Source: Lactobacillus isalae (lineage in GTDB: Bacteria; Bacillota; Bacilli; Lactobacillales; Lactobacillaceae). Taken from it: a stretch of DNA of 64,000 nt. The notes below the pieces were generated by a model. The model was given only the letters and a program-made list of their open reading frames with translations, had not been told where the DNA came from and ran no database searches. A program made the translations under genes and the position numbers. The stretch's first letter is position 1. Every line of letters starts with the position of its first letter. Shown here piece after piece: positions 26,146 to 34,412 of the stretch. The stretch spans positions 1,860,001 to 1,924,000 of the forward strand of contig NZ_OX443569.1 of the NCBI RefSeq assembly GCF_947539375.1, given 5' to 3'.

Positions 26146-26199
26146 AATAGATGAGAAAAAAAGAATATTCAGCTAAGAGTAAAAATCAAAACTATTAGT

Positions 26200-26252
26200 A
26201 GAAAGTGTACTTTTCCATAATAAGTGGAATTAGTACACTTTTTATTTTTTAT
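26200..26252 (+). terminator. Terminator after the surface repeat protein
   Basis: GAAAGTGTAC pairs with GTACACTTT around an inner TTCCA/TGGAA hairpin, and a T-rich run follows. Confidence 0.85.
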
Positions 26253-26421
26253 CAATATTTAGAATATTGGAAATGTAGCGAACAACGGAGACCTTGTATT
26301 CATAGACTAATAATTTTTGGTCTGTATTAAATAATTCTATAACCATGCATCATTTGTATACTGAAAAAAGTTGATAAATTGAACTAAAAGTATACCATAT
26401 TAAAATCGGAGTGATGCATAG
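26253..26421. other. Gene-free stretch with inverted repeats ahead of the HTH remnant
   Basis: The stretch is AT-rich with no ORF of note. ATGCATCA (26345-26352) and TGATGCAT (26412-26419) are perfect inverted copies 59 bp apart, and GTATAC occurs at 26356-26361 and 26390-26395. They may be operator sites of the HTH protein. Confidence 0.35.
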
Positions 26422-26627
26422 ATGTTAACAACAAAGCAGGTACAAAATCAGTTAGGCGTTACAAGACAAACACTTTATTTGTGGCGTAAGCAGGGAATTA
26501 TAGCAGTAATTAAGAAAAAAATGGTAGAATTCTTTGGGATGAAAATGAAATATTAAGACTAAAAAAGAAATTAAAAGAGGATAAACCGATTAAAAAAGAA
26601 AAGACAAATTATGAAACTTCAATCTAA
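26422..26627 (+). pseudogene. MerR/excisionase-type HTH protein, frameshifted
   Basis: The frame from 26422 gives a helix-turn-helix (LTTKQVQNQLGVTRQTLYLW) but stops at 26556. Adding one A to the A7 tract at 26515-26521 restores NGRILWDENEILRLKKK and a basic tail up to the stop at 26625-26627, giving about 68 residues. The intact form looks like the small DNA-binding proteins that precede methyltransferase genes. The loss of one A suggests decay. A GGAGTGAT site precedes the start. Confidence 0.6.
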
Positions 26628-26665
26628 CGAAAAGGTTTCATGAACAAACGAAAGGTATGTAAAAA

Positions 26666-26983
26666 ATGATGAACAGAGATGATCAGATCATAAATTACTT
26701 AAACAAAACAATAAGTAGCAAAGAAAATTATTTAGATTTTGTTGGGGAGGATATGGAGTACAGTACTCACAGATATCATGATTATCCAGCAACTATGATT
26801 CCTAAATTACTGAATTTATTTATAAATGCAGTTAGTAAATTCACTGATATCCAGAATGTATACGATCCTTTGATGGGTTCTGGTACAACACTAGTAGAAG
26901 GTATACGCCATCATCTGGAAGCTTTTGGTGTTGATTTAAATCCATTAGCTGTATTAATGACTAAGGTCAAAACAAATTTTTAA
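26666..26983 (+). pseudogene. N-terminal fragment of a DNA methyltransferase
   Basis: The 105-residue product begins like an N4/N6 DNA methylase: a YPATMIPKLLNLFI segment followed by motif I (DPLMGSGTTLVEG) for S-adenosylmethionine binding and GVDLNPLAVLMTK. It ends right after motif I, with no catalytic (D/N/S)PP(Y/F) motif. This is therefore a truncated remnant, most likely of a restriction-modification system. It follows the frameshifted HTH gene by 39 bp, which supports joint decay of an operon. No restriction endonuclease gene is visible downstream. Confidence 0.72.
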
Positions 26984-27011
26984 AGATATCATATATAGAT
27001 TAAAAATAAAT

Positions 27012-27048
27012 AAGCTGGTAGATTTTAATTTCTACCAGCTTTTTTTAT
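27012..27048. terminator. Terminator, probably bidirectional
   Basis: AAGCTGGTAGA pairs with TCTACCAGCTT, with a T7 run on the right and A-rich DNA on the left. It lies between the methylase remnant and the leftward deoxyribosyltransferase. Confidence 0.85.
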
Positions 27049-27052
27049 CTAA

Positions 27053-27529
27053 TTAATATACAGCACCATCATAGAAGTTGTATCTTGGACGGTTAAAATC
27101 AAATGTAGCTAACTCACTCATCTTGATTACATTGTCAGCAACGCCCCAGCTCATCAAGTTGATTGATTCACCGTATAATTCATCAGGAATTACAAGTAAA
27201 ACGTATTTACCTTGAGACATAGCGTAACCTAGTTCCATTCCTAAGCCAACATCTTCTTCTTTAGGAACATAAACGCCAAGCATAATGTCGCTAGTTTTAA
27301 TACCAACTAAGTCACCGTTATAAGTTGCTTGAGCCCATTCTTTGTCGTGTAAATATTCAGGATGTTCATCAACACGAATGTCTTTGTATTGATTTTGAAG
27401 TGGAACATAACTATTTTCTAAATCAATAGTTGGGTTAGCATTTAAAGCACTCATAGCGTCTTTGTATGCCTTATTTTGAGTTTCAGTGAACCAACCAGCA
27501 CCAAAGTAAACTGTCTTTTGTTTTGTCAT
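27053..27529 (-). CDS. ntd: Nucleoside 2-deoxyribosyltransferase
   Basis: This cytoplasmic salvage enzyme swaps the base on 2'-deoxyribonucleosides. Its 158 residues closely resemble the L. leichmannii enzyme as I remember it: YFGAGWFT at 8-15, IRVDEHPEYLHD at 51-62 and GLGMELGYA, where E99 corresponds to the known catalytic Glu98. The C-terminal GAVY ending is also typical. Such enzymes are characteristic of lactobacilli that need deoxynucleosides. It is monocistronic on the minus strand with an AAAGGTTT ribosome site. Confidence 0.95.
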   Translation of the reverse strand: MTKQKTVYFGAGWFTETQNKAYKDAMSALNANPTIDLENSYVPLQNQYKDIRVDEHPEYLHDKEWAQATYNGDLVGIKTSDIMLGVYVPKEEDVGLGMELGYAMSQGKYVLLVIPDELYGESINLMSWGVADNVIKMSELATFDFNRPRYNFYDGAVY

Positions 27530-27613
27530 GGAAAAACCTTTCTTTCTTATCGGTGGAATATTTTTACATTAACTAACTTTAACAAAATTTGAACAAAAGG
27601 AACACCCACTTTT

Positions 27614-28174
27614 GTGTTTTTGAAATCGGTTTTATATAATGAAACTAGAAATTTTTGCTTTGGAAAGGCGGAACCTACTACGAATACTAAAAAAAGTCTT
27701 TTCGATCCAGAAGCTGTTTTTGTAACAGATTTAACTGATCGAAATGAGATCTTTAAGACCGTTTCTCAAAAATTATATGACTTAGGCTATGTTAAAAAAG
27801 ATTTTTTAGGCGACATTATTGAACGCGAAGATAAATATCCAACTGGAATTTCTATGAGACCTTTATCTAGAGAATTACCTGATGTTGCTGTACCTCATAC
27901 CGAGGGAAATTACGTAAGCACGCAATTGATTGTGCCGATTGCACTTAGAAATTCTGCAACTTTTAACAATATGGTCAATCCGAGTGAAAAGTTAAAAGTA
28001 AAGTTTCTATTTTTGATTTTGAATAATGACCCAGATATGCATTCAACCATTTTGGCAAAAATTATGGACTTTCTTGCTGGAACTTCAGTTGATGACTTAA
28101 ATGAGTTATTTAATTCTGATTCAAATGAAGAGATTTATGATTTCTTAGAAAATAATTTCGAAACTGAAAAATAG
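27614..28174 (+). CDS. Orphan PTS IIA component, fructose/galactitol type, with unusual start
   Basis: This IIA-domain protein has the phospho-histidine in VAVPHTEGNYV and the general pattern of GatA-like IIA proteins, which pass phosphate to a IIB. No IIB or IIC gene is adjacent, so it may serve another system or regulation. The start is uncertain. The coordinates use GTG at 27614, which has no ribosome site and lies upstream of a TATAAT box (27634-27639). The best site, AGGCGG (27666-27671), lies 8 bases before an ACG codon at 27680, from which the product reads TNTKKSLFDPEAVF. That would be the expected position of a start, probably ATG mutated to ACG. The gene may be poorly expressed. Confidence 0.7.
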   Translation: MFLKSVLYNETRNFCFGKAEPTTNTKKSLFDPEAVFVTDLTDRNEIFKTVSQKLYDLGYVKKDFLGDIIEREDKYPTGISMRPLSRELPDVAVPHTEGNYVSTQLIVPIALRNSATFNNMVNPSEKLKVKFLFLILNNDPDMHSTILAKIMDFLAGTSVDDLNELFNSDSNEEIYDFLENNFETEK

Positions 28175-28207
28175 AAAAAAGAAGCTGCCAGGTGCAGCTT
28201 CTTTTTG
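28174..28207. terminator. Bidirectional terminator
   Basis: AAAAGAAGCTGC and GCAGCTTCTTTT form a perfect stem with a small loop between the convergent IIA and GntR genes. Confidence 0.88.
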
Positions 28208-28223
28208 TCTCCAGATTAAATTG

Positions 28224-28949
28224 TTAAACTTCCGGATAATCAGTACTTGAGAATGAAAGTGAAAAGTAATCACAGCGCTTATAGCCAATAACTAATTCAA
28301 CTACTTCTCCTGTAGCAGATAAGATAGTTTTTTTGACTTGACGTACAACAGGATAATCTTTAGCGATTTTTAGTTGCTGACTAATTTCACTATCAGCTTT
28401 TACAATTGTATCCGTTTCTGTAAAAGGCTCATCGAATAAGTATAATTGCTTATCCTTTTGGAGCGTTTCATAAATACTATGATAATTATTAGGATCCTTA
28501 GCTAAATTCTTATTGATAAATTTAGCTGGGATGAAAGAACGGTGTACCATAAAAGGCGTGTCGCCGATTAAACGTAAACGTTCAATATAGTAATAAGTAT
28601 CGTATTTTGGCAGACCAAGTTTTTCAAGGATTTCGGCTTTATTAGCTTCTTGAAGTTTTATAACTTCAACTCTATCTTCCTCTTGTTTATCAGAGAAAAC
28701 TTCATTATCGCTAAGACGGACTAATTTATCCTTTCTTGAACGAGAAATGAATGTGCCTTTACCTTGATGACGGATTAAGTATCCTGCCTTAACTAACTCT
28801 TTAACAGATCTAATAACAGTAATAGAAGAAACATTAAATTTTTCTTTTAGCTGAGCTTCACTATAAAATTTATCTCCATACTTAAATTTACCAGAGATAA
28901 TTTCTTTCTTTAACTCATTTTCAATTTGTAAATACTTTGGAATATCCAT
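28224..28949 (-). CDS. GntR/HutC family transcriptional regulator
   Basis: This 241-residue regulator has a winged helix at about 1-70 (EAQLKEKFNVSSITVIRSV, then HQGKGTFIS) and a UTRA ligand domain from about 90 to 235. It lies 6 bp after the tyrosine phosphatase gene, so the two are one operon. The effector is unknown; the layout resembles TreR/YydK-like sugar-phosphate regulators. It may regulate the phosphatase operon or the convergent PTS IIA gene. Confidence 0.85.
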   Translation of the reverse strand: MDIPKYLQIENELKKEIISGKFKYGDKFYSEAQLKEKFNVSSITVIRSVKELVKAGYLIRHQGKGTFISRSRKDKLVRLSDNEVFSDKQEEDRVEVIKLQEANKAEILEKLGLPKYDTYYYIERLRLIGDTPFMVHRSFIPAKFINKNLAKDPNNYHSIYETLQKDKQLYLFDEPFTETDTIVKADSEISQQLKIAKDYPVVRQVKKTILSATGEVVELVIGYKRCDYFSLSFSSTDYPEV

Positions 28950-28955
28950 AATATA

Positions 28956-29759
28956 TCAATCCTTAAGATAGATTCTCCTGAGATCCATGATATCACGGCT
29001 TGAGAGCTTCATAGTAGAACGAAGGTATTCGTTGATGCCACCATATTGCTGGTTTAGGACATGTATAGCGTGGTCTAAATATTCTGGATATACTGACTGA
29101 ATATCTTTAATGGACTGCAAGACACGCTTACTAGAACCATCAGCGGCAGCCTGTTTAAGCATACCATCAACAAAGTCCTTAGTGGTAACGTTTGTTAGTG
29201 TGTAGTCATATTTGATAGTAGTAAAAGGTACACCTAATGCTGATAAAACTAACAAAGCACCAAATCCTGTTCTATCTTTTCCAGCTGTACAGTGGAAGAG
29301 AAGTGCACTTTTCTCTTGATCGTTAGCAAGTAAAAGTTCGAAGAATTTACGGTATGCCTTTTGAGCAGTTTGACCATTAATCATATCTTCATAGGCGAAA
29401 AACATGTGTTTGAAGCCAAATTCAGGATCTTTTTCGGCATTTTCTTCTAAAGCAAAGATTCCTTTTGAAGCGTTAGTTAAGTCGTCACTAAAAACTGGAT
29501 CAAAGATATATTTTGCACCTTCAGGTACACGGTCTGGATGCTCAGTCTTTTCTTTTTCAGTTCTAAAGTCAACGTCATATTTCACGCCATACTTTTGCAA
29601 CAATTCCAAATCTGATGAAGAAAGATCAGCTAAATTACCGGTTCTAAGCAATTTGTTGTATTTGATAGTTTGACCTGATACGGTTTTATAGCCTCCAAGT
29701 TCGCGGAAATTGCGACCATTTTGGATGCCGATTAATTTCGTCTCATAATTTTCGCTCAT
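28956..29759 (-). CDS. Tyrosine-protein phosphatase, IphP-type
   Basis: This 267-residue enzyme is of the Y_phosphatase3 (IphP-like, PTEN-like) type. The P-loop is HCTAGKDRTG with the nucleophile C157 and R163. The N-terminal NFRELGGY and VDFRTEKEK motifs are characteristic of the family. Lysine in the loop (KDR) is usual for members that act on phosphotyrosine or phosphoinositides. There is no signal peptide. It is the first gene of an operon with the GntR regulator. The physiological substrate cannot be told. Confidence 0.88.
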   Translation of the reverse strand: MSENYETKLIGIQNGRNFRELGGYKTVSGQTIKYNKLLRTGNLADLSSSDLELLQKYGVKYDVDFRTEKEKTEHPDRVPEGAKYIFDPVFSDDLTNASKGIFALEENAEKDPEFGFKHMFFAYEDMINGQTAQKAYRKFFELLLANDQEKSALLFHCTAGKDRTGFGALLVLSALGVPFTTIKYDYTLTNVTTKDFVDGMLKQAAADGSSKRVLQSIKDIQSVYPEYLDHAIHVLNQQYGGINEYLRSTMKLSSRDIMDLRRIYLKD

Positions 29760-29931
29760 TAGTATTTTTCCTCACTATAGTTATTTAAATACAGTATTAT
29801 TACTTTACCATATTTTTTCTCAGATATTTTAGTTTTCTCAGATCTATAAAAAGAAAACAAACTTATTAATTGTTATAATTAATGGTAAAATTACAATGTA
29901 AAGATGCAATTCCATTTGGAGATGATTACTT

Positions 29932-30426
29932 ATGGTAGAAGATTATGACAATATTTTAGTTCCTGTTGATGGTTCTGAAACAGCAGAGCGGGCATTTGAT
30001 AAAGCAGTAAAAATTGCTCTTGATAATAATGCTCACCTTGATGTATTAAACGTTATTGATACTCGTCAATTTATGGGAGAGATGCAAGATACTTTGATTT
30101 CTGGAGATACCATTTATCAAATGACTCAGGATTCTGAAGAGTATCTAAAAAGTTTAAAGGAATGGGCTAAGGAACACTTTAATTTTACTGATATTTCTTA
30201 CCACATTCGTTATGGCTCACCTAAGAGAATCATTGCGGTTGATTTCATTAAGGACCACCACAATGACTTAATTATTATGGGTGCAACCGGTATGAATGCA
30301 GTTGAAAGAATGTTAATGGGTAGTGTTACTGCTTATGTTAACCAACATGCTTTATCAGATGTTTTAATTATTAAGACAGATCTTGAAAATAAAAAGGTTG
30401 CTAAGCCTAAGAAAAGACGTTTTTAA
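29932..30426 (+). CDS. Universal stress protein, UspA family
   Basis: This single-domain Usp has 164 residues. The N-terminal ILVPVDGSETAERAFDKA and the C-terminal GATGMNAVERMLMGSVT match the ATP-binding pattern G-x2-G-x9-G-S/T. Such proteins are cytoplasmic and assist stress survival by unknown means. A basic tail (KPKKRRF) follows the domain. A TATAAT box lies at 29874-29879, and GGAG precedes the ATG. Confidence 0.92.
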   Translation: MVEDYDNILVPVDGSETAERAFDKAVKIALDNNAHLDVLNVIDTRQFMGEMQDTLISGDTIYQMTQDSEEYLKSLKEWAKEHFNFTDISYHIRYGSPKRIIAVDFIKDHHNDLIIMGATGMNAVERMLMGSVTAYVNQHALSDVLIIKTDLENKKVAKPKKRRF

Positions 30427-30443
30427 AAAACGAACATTTTAAA

Positions 30444-30479
30444 GATTCACTCTATTAGTACTAATGGAGTGATTTTTTT
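30444..30479 (+). terminator. Terminator after uspA
   Basis: TCACTCTATTAGTAC pairs with GTACTAATGGAGTGA-like sequence and runs into TTTTTTT. Confidence 0.85.
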
Positions 30480-30564
30480 GTAAAGTGGTTCGATCCAATT
30501 CAATTGATTAAAATTTACTAGCGCTTACATTAAAATAATAGTACCCAAGTACGAATATTTTTGG

Positions 30565-30792
30565 TATGATACTTAAGAACGAACGTTAGTACTAGGGAAA
30601 GGAAGAACGATAATGGTGAACTTCGATTACAGCATTATAAAATGTAACCAAGATTCAGTGGCTCGTTCTTGGACTGGTTCCTTCGGTGAATCAGTCTTCA
30701 TTGGTGTTGGCGCTTTCGTTGATTTTTTAGCGACTTTTATGACTCGGTGTGATTAGCTGTTTTTGTCAGCTCTTCATGTTGAGTCTTTTTTT
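30565..30792 (+). promoter_or_regulatory. Structured leader ahead of the phosphonate-type ABC operon
   Basis: A TATGAT box at 30565-30570 is followed by an untranslated region of about 250 bases. It contains a 9-bp hairpin at 30672-30696 (GACTGGTTC, loop CTTCGGT, GAATCAGTC) and a terminator-like element at 30741-30792: GACTC...GAGTC enclosing AGCTG...CAGCT, then T7. It ends about 27 bases before the AGGAGG site of phnD. This layout suggests attenuation or a riboswitch. I do not recognise a known riboswitch class. Confidence 0.5.
30613..30756 (+). CDS. Possible 47-residue leader peptide
   Basis: An ATG with AAGGAAG upstream opens a frame of 47 codons that ends inside the terminator-like hairpin, between its two 5' arms. 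The product (MVNFDYSIIKCNQDSVARSW and so on) matches nothing I know and has no run of a single amino acid. It may be a true leader peptide for attenuation, or a chance frame in a structured RNA. Confidence 0.3.
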   Translation: MVNFDYSIIKCNQDSVARSWTGSFGESVFIGVGAFVDFLATFMTRCD

Positions 30793-30829
30793 GTATTTGT
30801 CATTTAATGTGTTTCATTAGGAGGAAATG

Positions 30830-31759
30830 ATGAAAAAGTTCAAAAAAGTCTTAGTAGGCCTTTTTGCAATTTTACTTGCTGTTGTTGCAACTGCTTGTTC
30901 TAACAAGTCAAACAGTTCAAAGGATGGTTACACACCTAAGTCATTAACTATCCAATTTGTACCTAGTCAAGCTGCTAATAAGCTTGAAGCTCGTGCTAAG
31001 CCTTTAGAAAAGATGCTTTCTAAAAAGCTTGGAATTCCAGTTCATGTTTCAATGTCAACTGATTACAATACAGTTGTTGAAGCTATGAAATCTAAAAAAG
31101 TTGATGTTGGTTTCTTACCACCTGATGGTTATGTATTAGCTCATAAACAAGGAGCTGCCGACGTTTTGCTTCAATCACAACGTTATGGCGTTAAGCAACC
31201 TGGTGGTAAAGCAACTAATAAATTAGTTGATTACTATAGAGCAGAAATTCTTGTTAAAAAAGGTTCTAAAATTAAATCTTGGAAGGATCTAAAAGGCAAG
31301 AGTATTTCAGTTCAAAACCCAACTTCTTCAGCAGGTTATGTTTTCCCAATTGCTGAACTTGGAGAAAAAGGTTTGGATGTACCAAAAGATTGTAAGTTAG
31401 TTACTGTTACTGGCCAAGACCAAGCAGTTTTGAATGTATTAAATGGTGATACTGACGCAGCATTTGTTTTTGAAGATGCTCGTAACACTGTTAAAAAAGA
31501 CAATCCTAAGATTATGGACCAAGTTGTCCCAATTTACTTCACTAAGCCAATCCCTAACGATACTATTGCTGTTAGAAGTGATATGTCTAAGTCCTTCCAA
31601 AAGAAACTTGCAAAGGCATTTATTGAAGTTGGTAAATCTAAAGAAGGTAAGAAGATTATCGAATCAATTTATAGTCACGAAGGCTACACTAAGTCTAAGG
31701 ACAGCAACTTCGATATTGTTCGTAAATATGACAAGATTATTGCTAAGGACAAGAAATAG
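30830..31759 (+). CDS. phnD: Phosphonate-type ABC transporter, substrate-binding lipoprotein
   Basis: This 309-residue lipoprotein has the lipobox ATAC with C23 and a PhnD-like periplasmic-binding fold (SLTIQFVPSQAA at the start, then KVDVGFLPPDGYVLAH and SISVQNPTSSAGYVFP). It should bind the ligand at the cell surface. In other bacteria PhnD binds phosphonates; the ligand here may differ, since no C-P lyase genes are visible. AGGAGG (30819-30824) is well spaced for the ATG at 30830; an ATG at 30827 is too close. A hairpin terminator separates it from the ATPase gene, which would let more binding protein be made. Confidence 0.88.
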   Translation: MKKFKKVLVGLFAILLAVVATACSNKSNSSKDGYTPKSLTIQFVPSQAANKLEARAKPLEKMLSKKLGIPVHVSMSTDYNTVVEAMKSKKVDVGFLPPDGYVLAHKQGAADVLLQSQRYGVKQPGGKATNKLVDYYRAEILVKKGSKIKSWKDLKGKSISVQNPTSSAGYVFPIAELGEKGLDVPKDCKLVTVTGQDQAVLNVLNGDTDAAFVFEDARNTVKKDNPKIMDQVVPIYFTKPIPNDTIAVRSDMSKSFQKKLAKAFIEVGKSKEGKKIIESIYSHEGYTKSKDSNFDIVRKYDKIIAKDKK

Positions 31760-31784
31760 TCAATTAAATATAGCTTAGTTAGTA

Positions 31785-31821
31785 AAAAAGATAATTGTCT
31801 TTAAGGACAATTATCTTTTTA
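31785..31821 (+). terminator. Hairpin terminator between phnD and phnC
   Basis: AAAAAGATAATTGTC pairs with GACAATTATCTTTTT. It probably causes partial termination inside the operon, giving excess binding protein. Confidence 0.8.
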
Positions 31822-31866
31822 TGCAATATAACCAATCAATATATATTAAGGAGATTTTTTAGTTAA

Positions 31867-32652
31867 ATGGCAGCCACTAATCAGCCAATGATTCAACTTA
31901 AAGACGTTAGTAAAATTTATAATAACGGAACAGTTGGTTTAAAAGATATTAATTTAAATATTAATAAAGGAGAATTCGTGGTAGTTGTAGGTTTATCCGG
32001 TGCGGGTAAATCAACACTACTTCGTTCTATTAATCGTTTGCAAGATATTTCTAAGGGAGACATTTTAATTGATGGTAAGTCAATTACGTCTGCTAAAGGA
32101 AAAGATTTGCGTGAAATTCGCCGTGATATTGGTATGATCTTCCAAAGTTTTAACTTAGTTAAACGTTCAAGTGTTTTACGTAATGTTTTAACTGGTCGAG
32201 TAGGTTACTATCCAACTTGGAAGACAACTTTTAATTTATTTACTAAAGAAGACAAGCAAAAGGCATATGAATCATTGCAACGTGTTGATTTAGCAGATAA
32301 AGTTTATACACGTGCAGACCAACTTTCTGGTGGACAACAACAACGTGTTGCGATTGCCCGTGTACTTACTCAAAATCCTAAAATCATTTTAGCTGATGAA
32401 CCAACAGCTTCACTTGATCCTCAAACTTCACGTCGCGTTATGCATGACTTGAAGATGCTTAATGAAGAATATGGTATGACTGTAGTTGCCAACCTTCACA
32501 GCGTAGAACTTGCTAAGGAATTTGGAGATCGAGTAATCGGTGTTCGTGCAGGTCAAATTGTTTACGATGGTAAGATGAGTGAAACTTCTCAAGCTGTCTT
32601 TGATGATATTTACAATGGTGGAAATGGCAAGAAAGGGGAAGAAGATGCCTAA
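31867..32652 (+). CDS. phnC: Phosphonate-type ABC transporter, ATP-binding protein
   Basis: This 261-residue ATPase drives the transporter. Walker A is GLSGAGKST, the signature is [10 protein letters not shown], Walker B is IILADEPTA, and the switch histidine is in NLHSVELA. It groups with PhnC by its [18 protein letters not shown]-like start and by context. The ribosome site AAGGAG lies 12 bases upstream, somewhat far. Its end overlaps the first permease gene by 8 bp. Confidence 0.93.
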   Translation: MAATNQPMIQLKDVSKIYNNGTVGLKDINLNINKGEFVVVVGLSGAGKSTLLRSINRLQDISKGDILIDGKSITSAKGKDLREIRRDIGMIFQSFNLVKRSSVLRNVLTGRVGYYPTWKTTFNLFTKEDKQKAYESLQRVDLADKVYTRADQLSGGQQQRVAIARVLTQNPKIILADEPTASLDPQTSRRVMHDLKMLNEEYGMTVVANLHSVELAKEFGDRVIGVRAGQIVYDGKMSETSQAVFDDIYNGGNGKKGEEDA

Positions 32653-33448
32653 ATCTAAGGAACAGCATTTAGCTGAGTTGCCTAAAAAGAAATTCAAAAT
32701 TATGAACCTTGTATGGGTCGTAATTATGATTTTAGGTCTCTTTCTTTCAGTAGATGTAACAAATACACACATTAGTGTTTTGTTTAATAACTTTAGCCAA
32801 TTTACTGATATTTTTGTTCAAATGTGTCACCCTGATTGGGGATATGCAGCTACAGCAGTTCCACTTTTAATTGAAACAATTAAAATGGCAATTTTAGGAA
32901 CTGTTATGGGATCAGCAATTGCTTTTGTTTATTCTCTTTTAATCGCTAGAAATATTGTTAAAAATAAGGCCGTTACTGGAATTCTAAGAATAATTATGAA
33001 TATTATTAGAACCATTCCAGACTTACTCTTAGGTGCAATTTTTGTTGCCGTTGTAGGTATTGGTCCAGTTGCCGGTGTTTTAGCTTTAACTGTATTTACA
33101 TTTGGTGTGGTTGTTAAATTGTTCTATGAAGCAATTGAAACAATTGATCCAGGTCCAATCGAAGCGTTAACAGCTGTTGGTGCAAATAAACTACAAATTA
33201 TTCATTTTGCTGTGATGCCACAAATAATTACTTACTTTATTTCCTATGTCTTATATGCATTTGAAATTAATGTTAGAGCTTCAACAGTTCTTGGATATAT
33301 TGGTGCCGGCGGTATTGGTTTGTACTTACAACAAACTCTTCAAGTCTTTGACTATGCCAAGACCGGTATGATTATCTTAGTTATTATCGTTGTCGTAGTT
33401 ATTATCGACTACATTTCTACTAAATCTCGGGAGGCGTTGATGAAATAA
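32645..33448 (+). CDS. phnE: Phosphonate-type ABC transporter, permease (first)
   Basis: This membrane subunit of 267 residues has about six helices and the EAA loop ([21 protein letters not shown]) that contacts the ATPase. I start at 32645 rather than an upstream in-frame codon inside phnC, because AAAGGGGA lies ahead of it and the N-terminus then fits PhnE. It overlaps phnC by 8 bp and the next permease by 1 bp (TAATG). Confidence 0.9.
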   Translation: MPKSKEQHLAELPKKKFKIMNLVWVVIMILGLFLSVDVTNTHISVLFNNFSQFTDIFVQMCHPDWGYAATAVPLLIETIKMAILGTVMGSAIAFVYSLLIARNIVKNKAVTGILRIIMNIIRTIPDLLLGAIFVAVVGIGPVAGVLALTVFTFGVVVKLFYEAIETIDPGPIEALTAVGANKLQIIHFAVMPQIITYFISYVLYAFEINVRASTVLGYIGAGGIGLYLQQTLQVFDYAKTGMIILVIIVVVVIIDYISTKSREALMK

Positions 33449-34260
33449 TGGATACTACAATGAAAAAATTACCTCCTAAACCAGTGGACACTAGGAAAAA
33501 GATTCAACACTGGACAATCGCTATTGTCACTGTTGTTTTAATTATTTGGTCATTTGTAGGAATGGATTTTGGCGGAATAAAGGCAAGTGCAGGTCAAATT
33601 GCAGGAGCTATTGTTGCCGGAATTTTTCACCCAGATTGGTCCTACGTATATAACGGAAGTGGAGAAGATTTAATTTCTCAATTATGGGAAACTATCTGTA
33701 TCGCTTTCTTGGGTACTTTTATTTCTGCAATTATTTCATTACCTTTTGCTTTTTGGGCAGCTAATACTCGTCATAAAAAGTGGTACACTTCTCGTTCTGG
33801 AAAAATCGTTTTGGCTGTTATTCGTTCTTTCCCAGAAATTGTTTTGGCCCTGATGTTTATTAAAGCTGTTGGACCTGGTTCTGCAGCCGGTGTTTTAGCC
33901 TTAGGTTTCCACTCAGTTGGTATGCTTGCCAAATTGTTCTCTGAAGCAATTGAAAACCTTGAAGAAGGTGCTAATGAAGCTGTCACTGCAGCTGGTGGAT
34001 CTAAGTTTAACATTATTATGTTTGCTACAATGCCTAACTTGATGCCTGCTTTGATTTCTAATACCTTGTATCGTTTCGACGTTTCAATTCGTTCAGCATC
34101 TATTCTAGGTTTAGTTGGTGCTGGTGGTATTGGTTATCCATTAATTATTGCCTTGCAATATCGTCAATGGAACCGAGTAGGTGTCATCTTGGTTGGAATT
34201 ATTGTCATGGTTGTTATCATTGACTGGATTTCTGGCTGGATTAGAAAGAAATTAGTTTAG
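33448..34260 (+). CDS. phnE: Phosphonate-type ABC transporter, permease (second)
   Basis: This is the second PhnE-type permease, 270 residues, with an EAA loop (EAVTAAGGSKFNIIMFATMPN). Two different permeases with one ATPase and one binding protein form a heterodimeric channel. It ends the operon and is followed by a terminator. Confidence 0.9.
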   Translation: MDTTMKKLPPKPVDTRKKIQHWTIAIVTVVLIIWSFVGMDFGGIKASAGQIAGAIVAGIFHPDWSYVYNGSGEDLISQLWETICIAFLGTFISAIISLPFAFWAANTRHKKWYTSRSGKIVLAVIRSFPEIVLALMFIKAVGPGSAAGVLALGFHSVGMLAKLFSEAIENLEEGANEAVTAAGGSKFNIIMFATMPNLMPALISNTLYRFDVSIRSASILGLVGAGGIGYPLIIALQYRQWNRVGVILVGIIVMVVIIDWISGWIRKKLV

Positions 34261-34270
34261 TTAATTATCT

Positions 34271-34307
34271 TAACGAGCAGAATTTTGATCTGCTCGTTTT
34301 TATTTTT
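34271..34307 (+). terminator. Terminator of the phn operon
   Basis: AACGAGCAGA and TCTGCTCGTT form a perfect stem followed by T-rich sequence. Confidence 0.92.
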
Positions 34308-34412
34308 GTCAAATTCTAAATTTTTTTGTAATATCTACCTATAATATTGATAAGTAAAGGAAAAAAAGAACTTTTTTGTTATAATGGAAGTTGTATTTCA
34401 AGGAGGACAATG

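Noticed and set aside
26422-26983. A complete restriction-modification system
   Set aside because: The HTH gene is frameshifted, the methylase ends after motif I and there is no nuclease gene.
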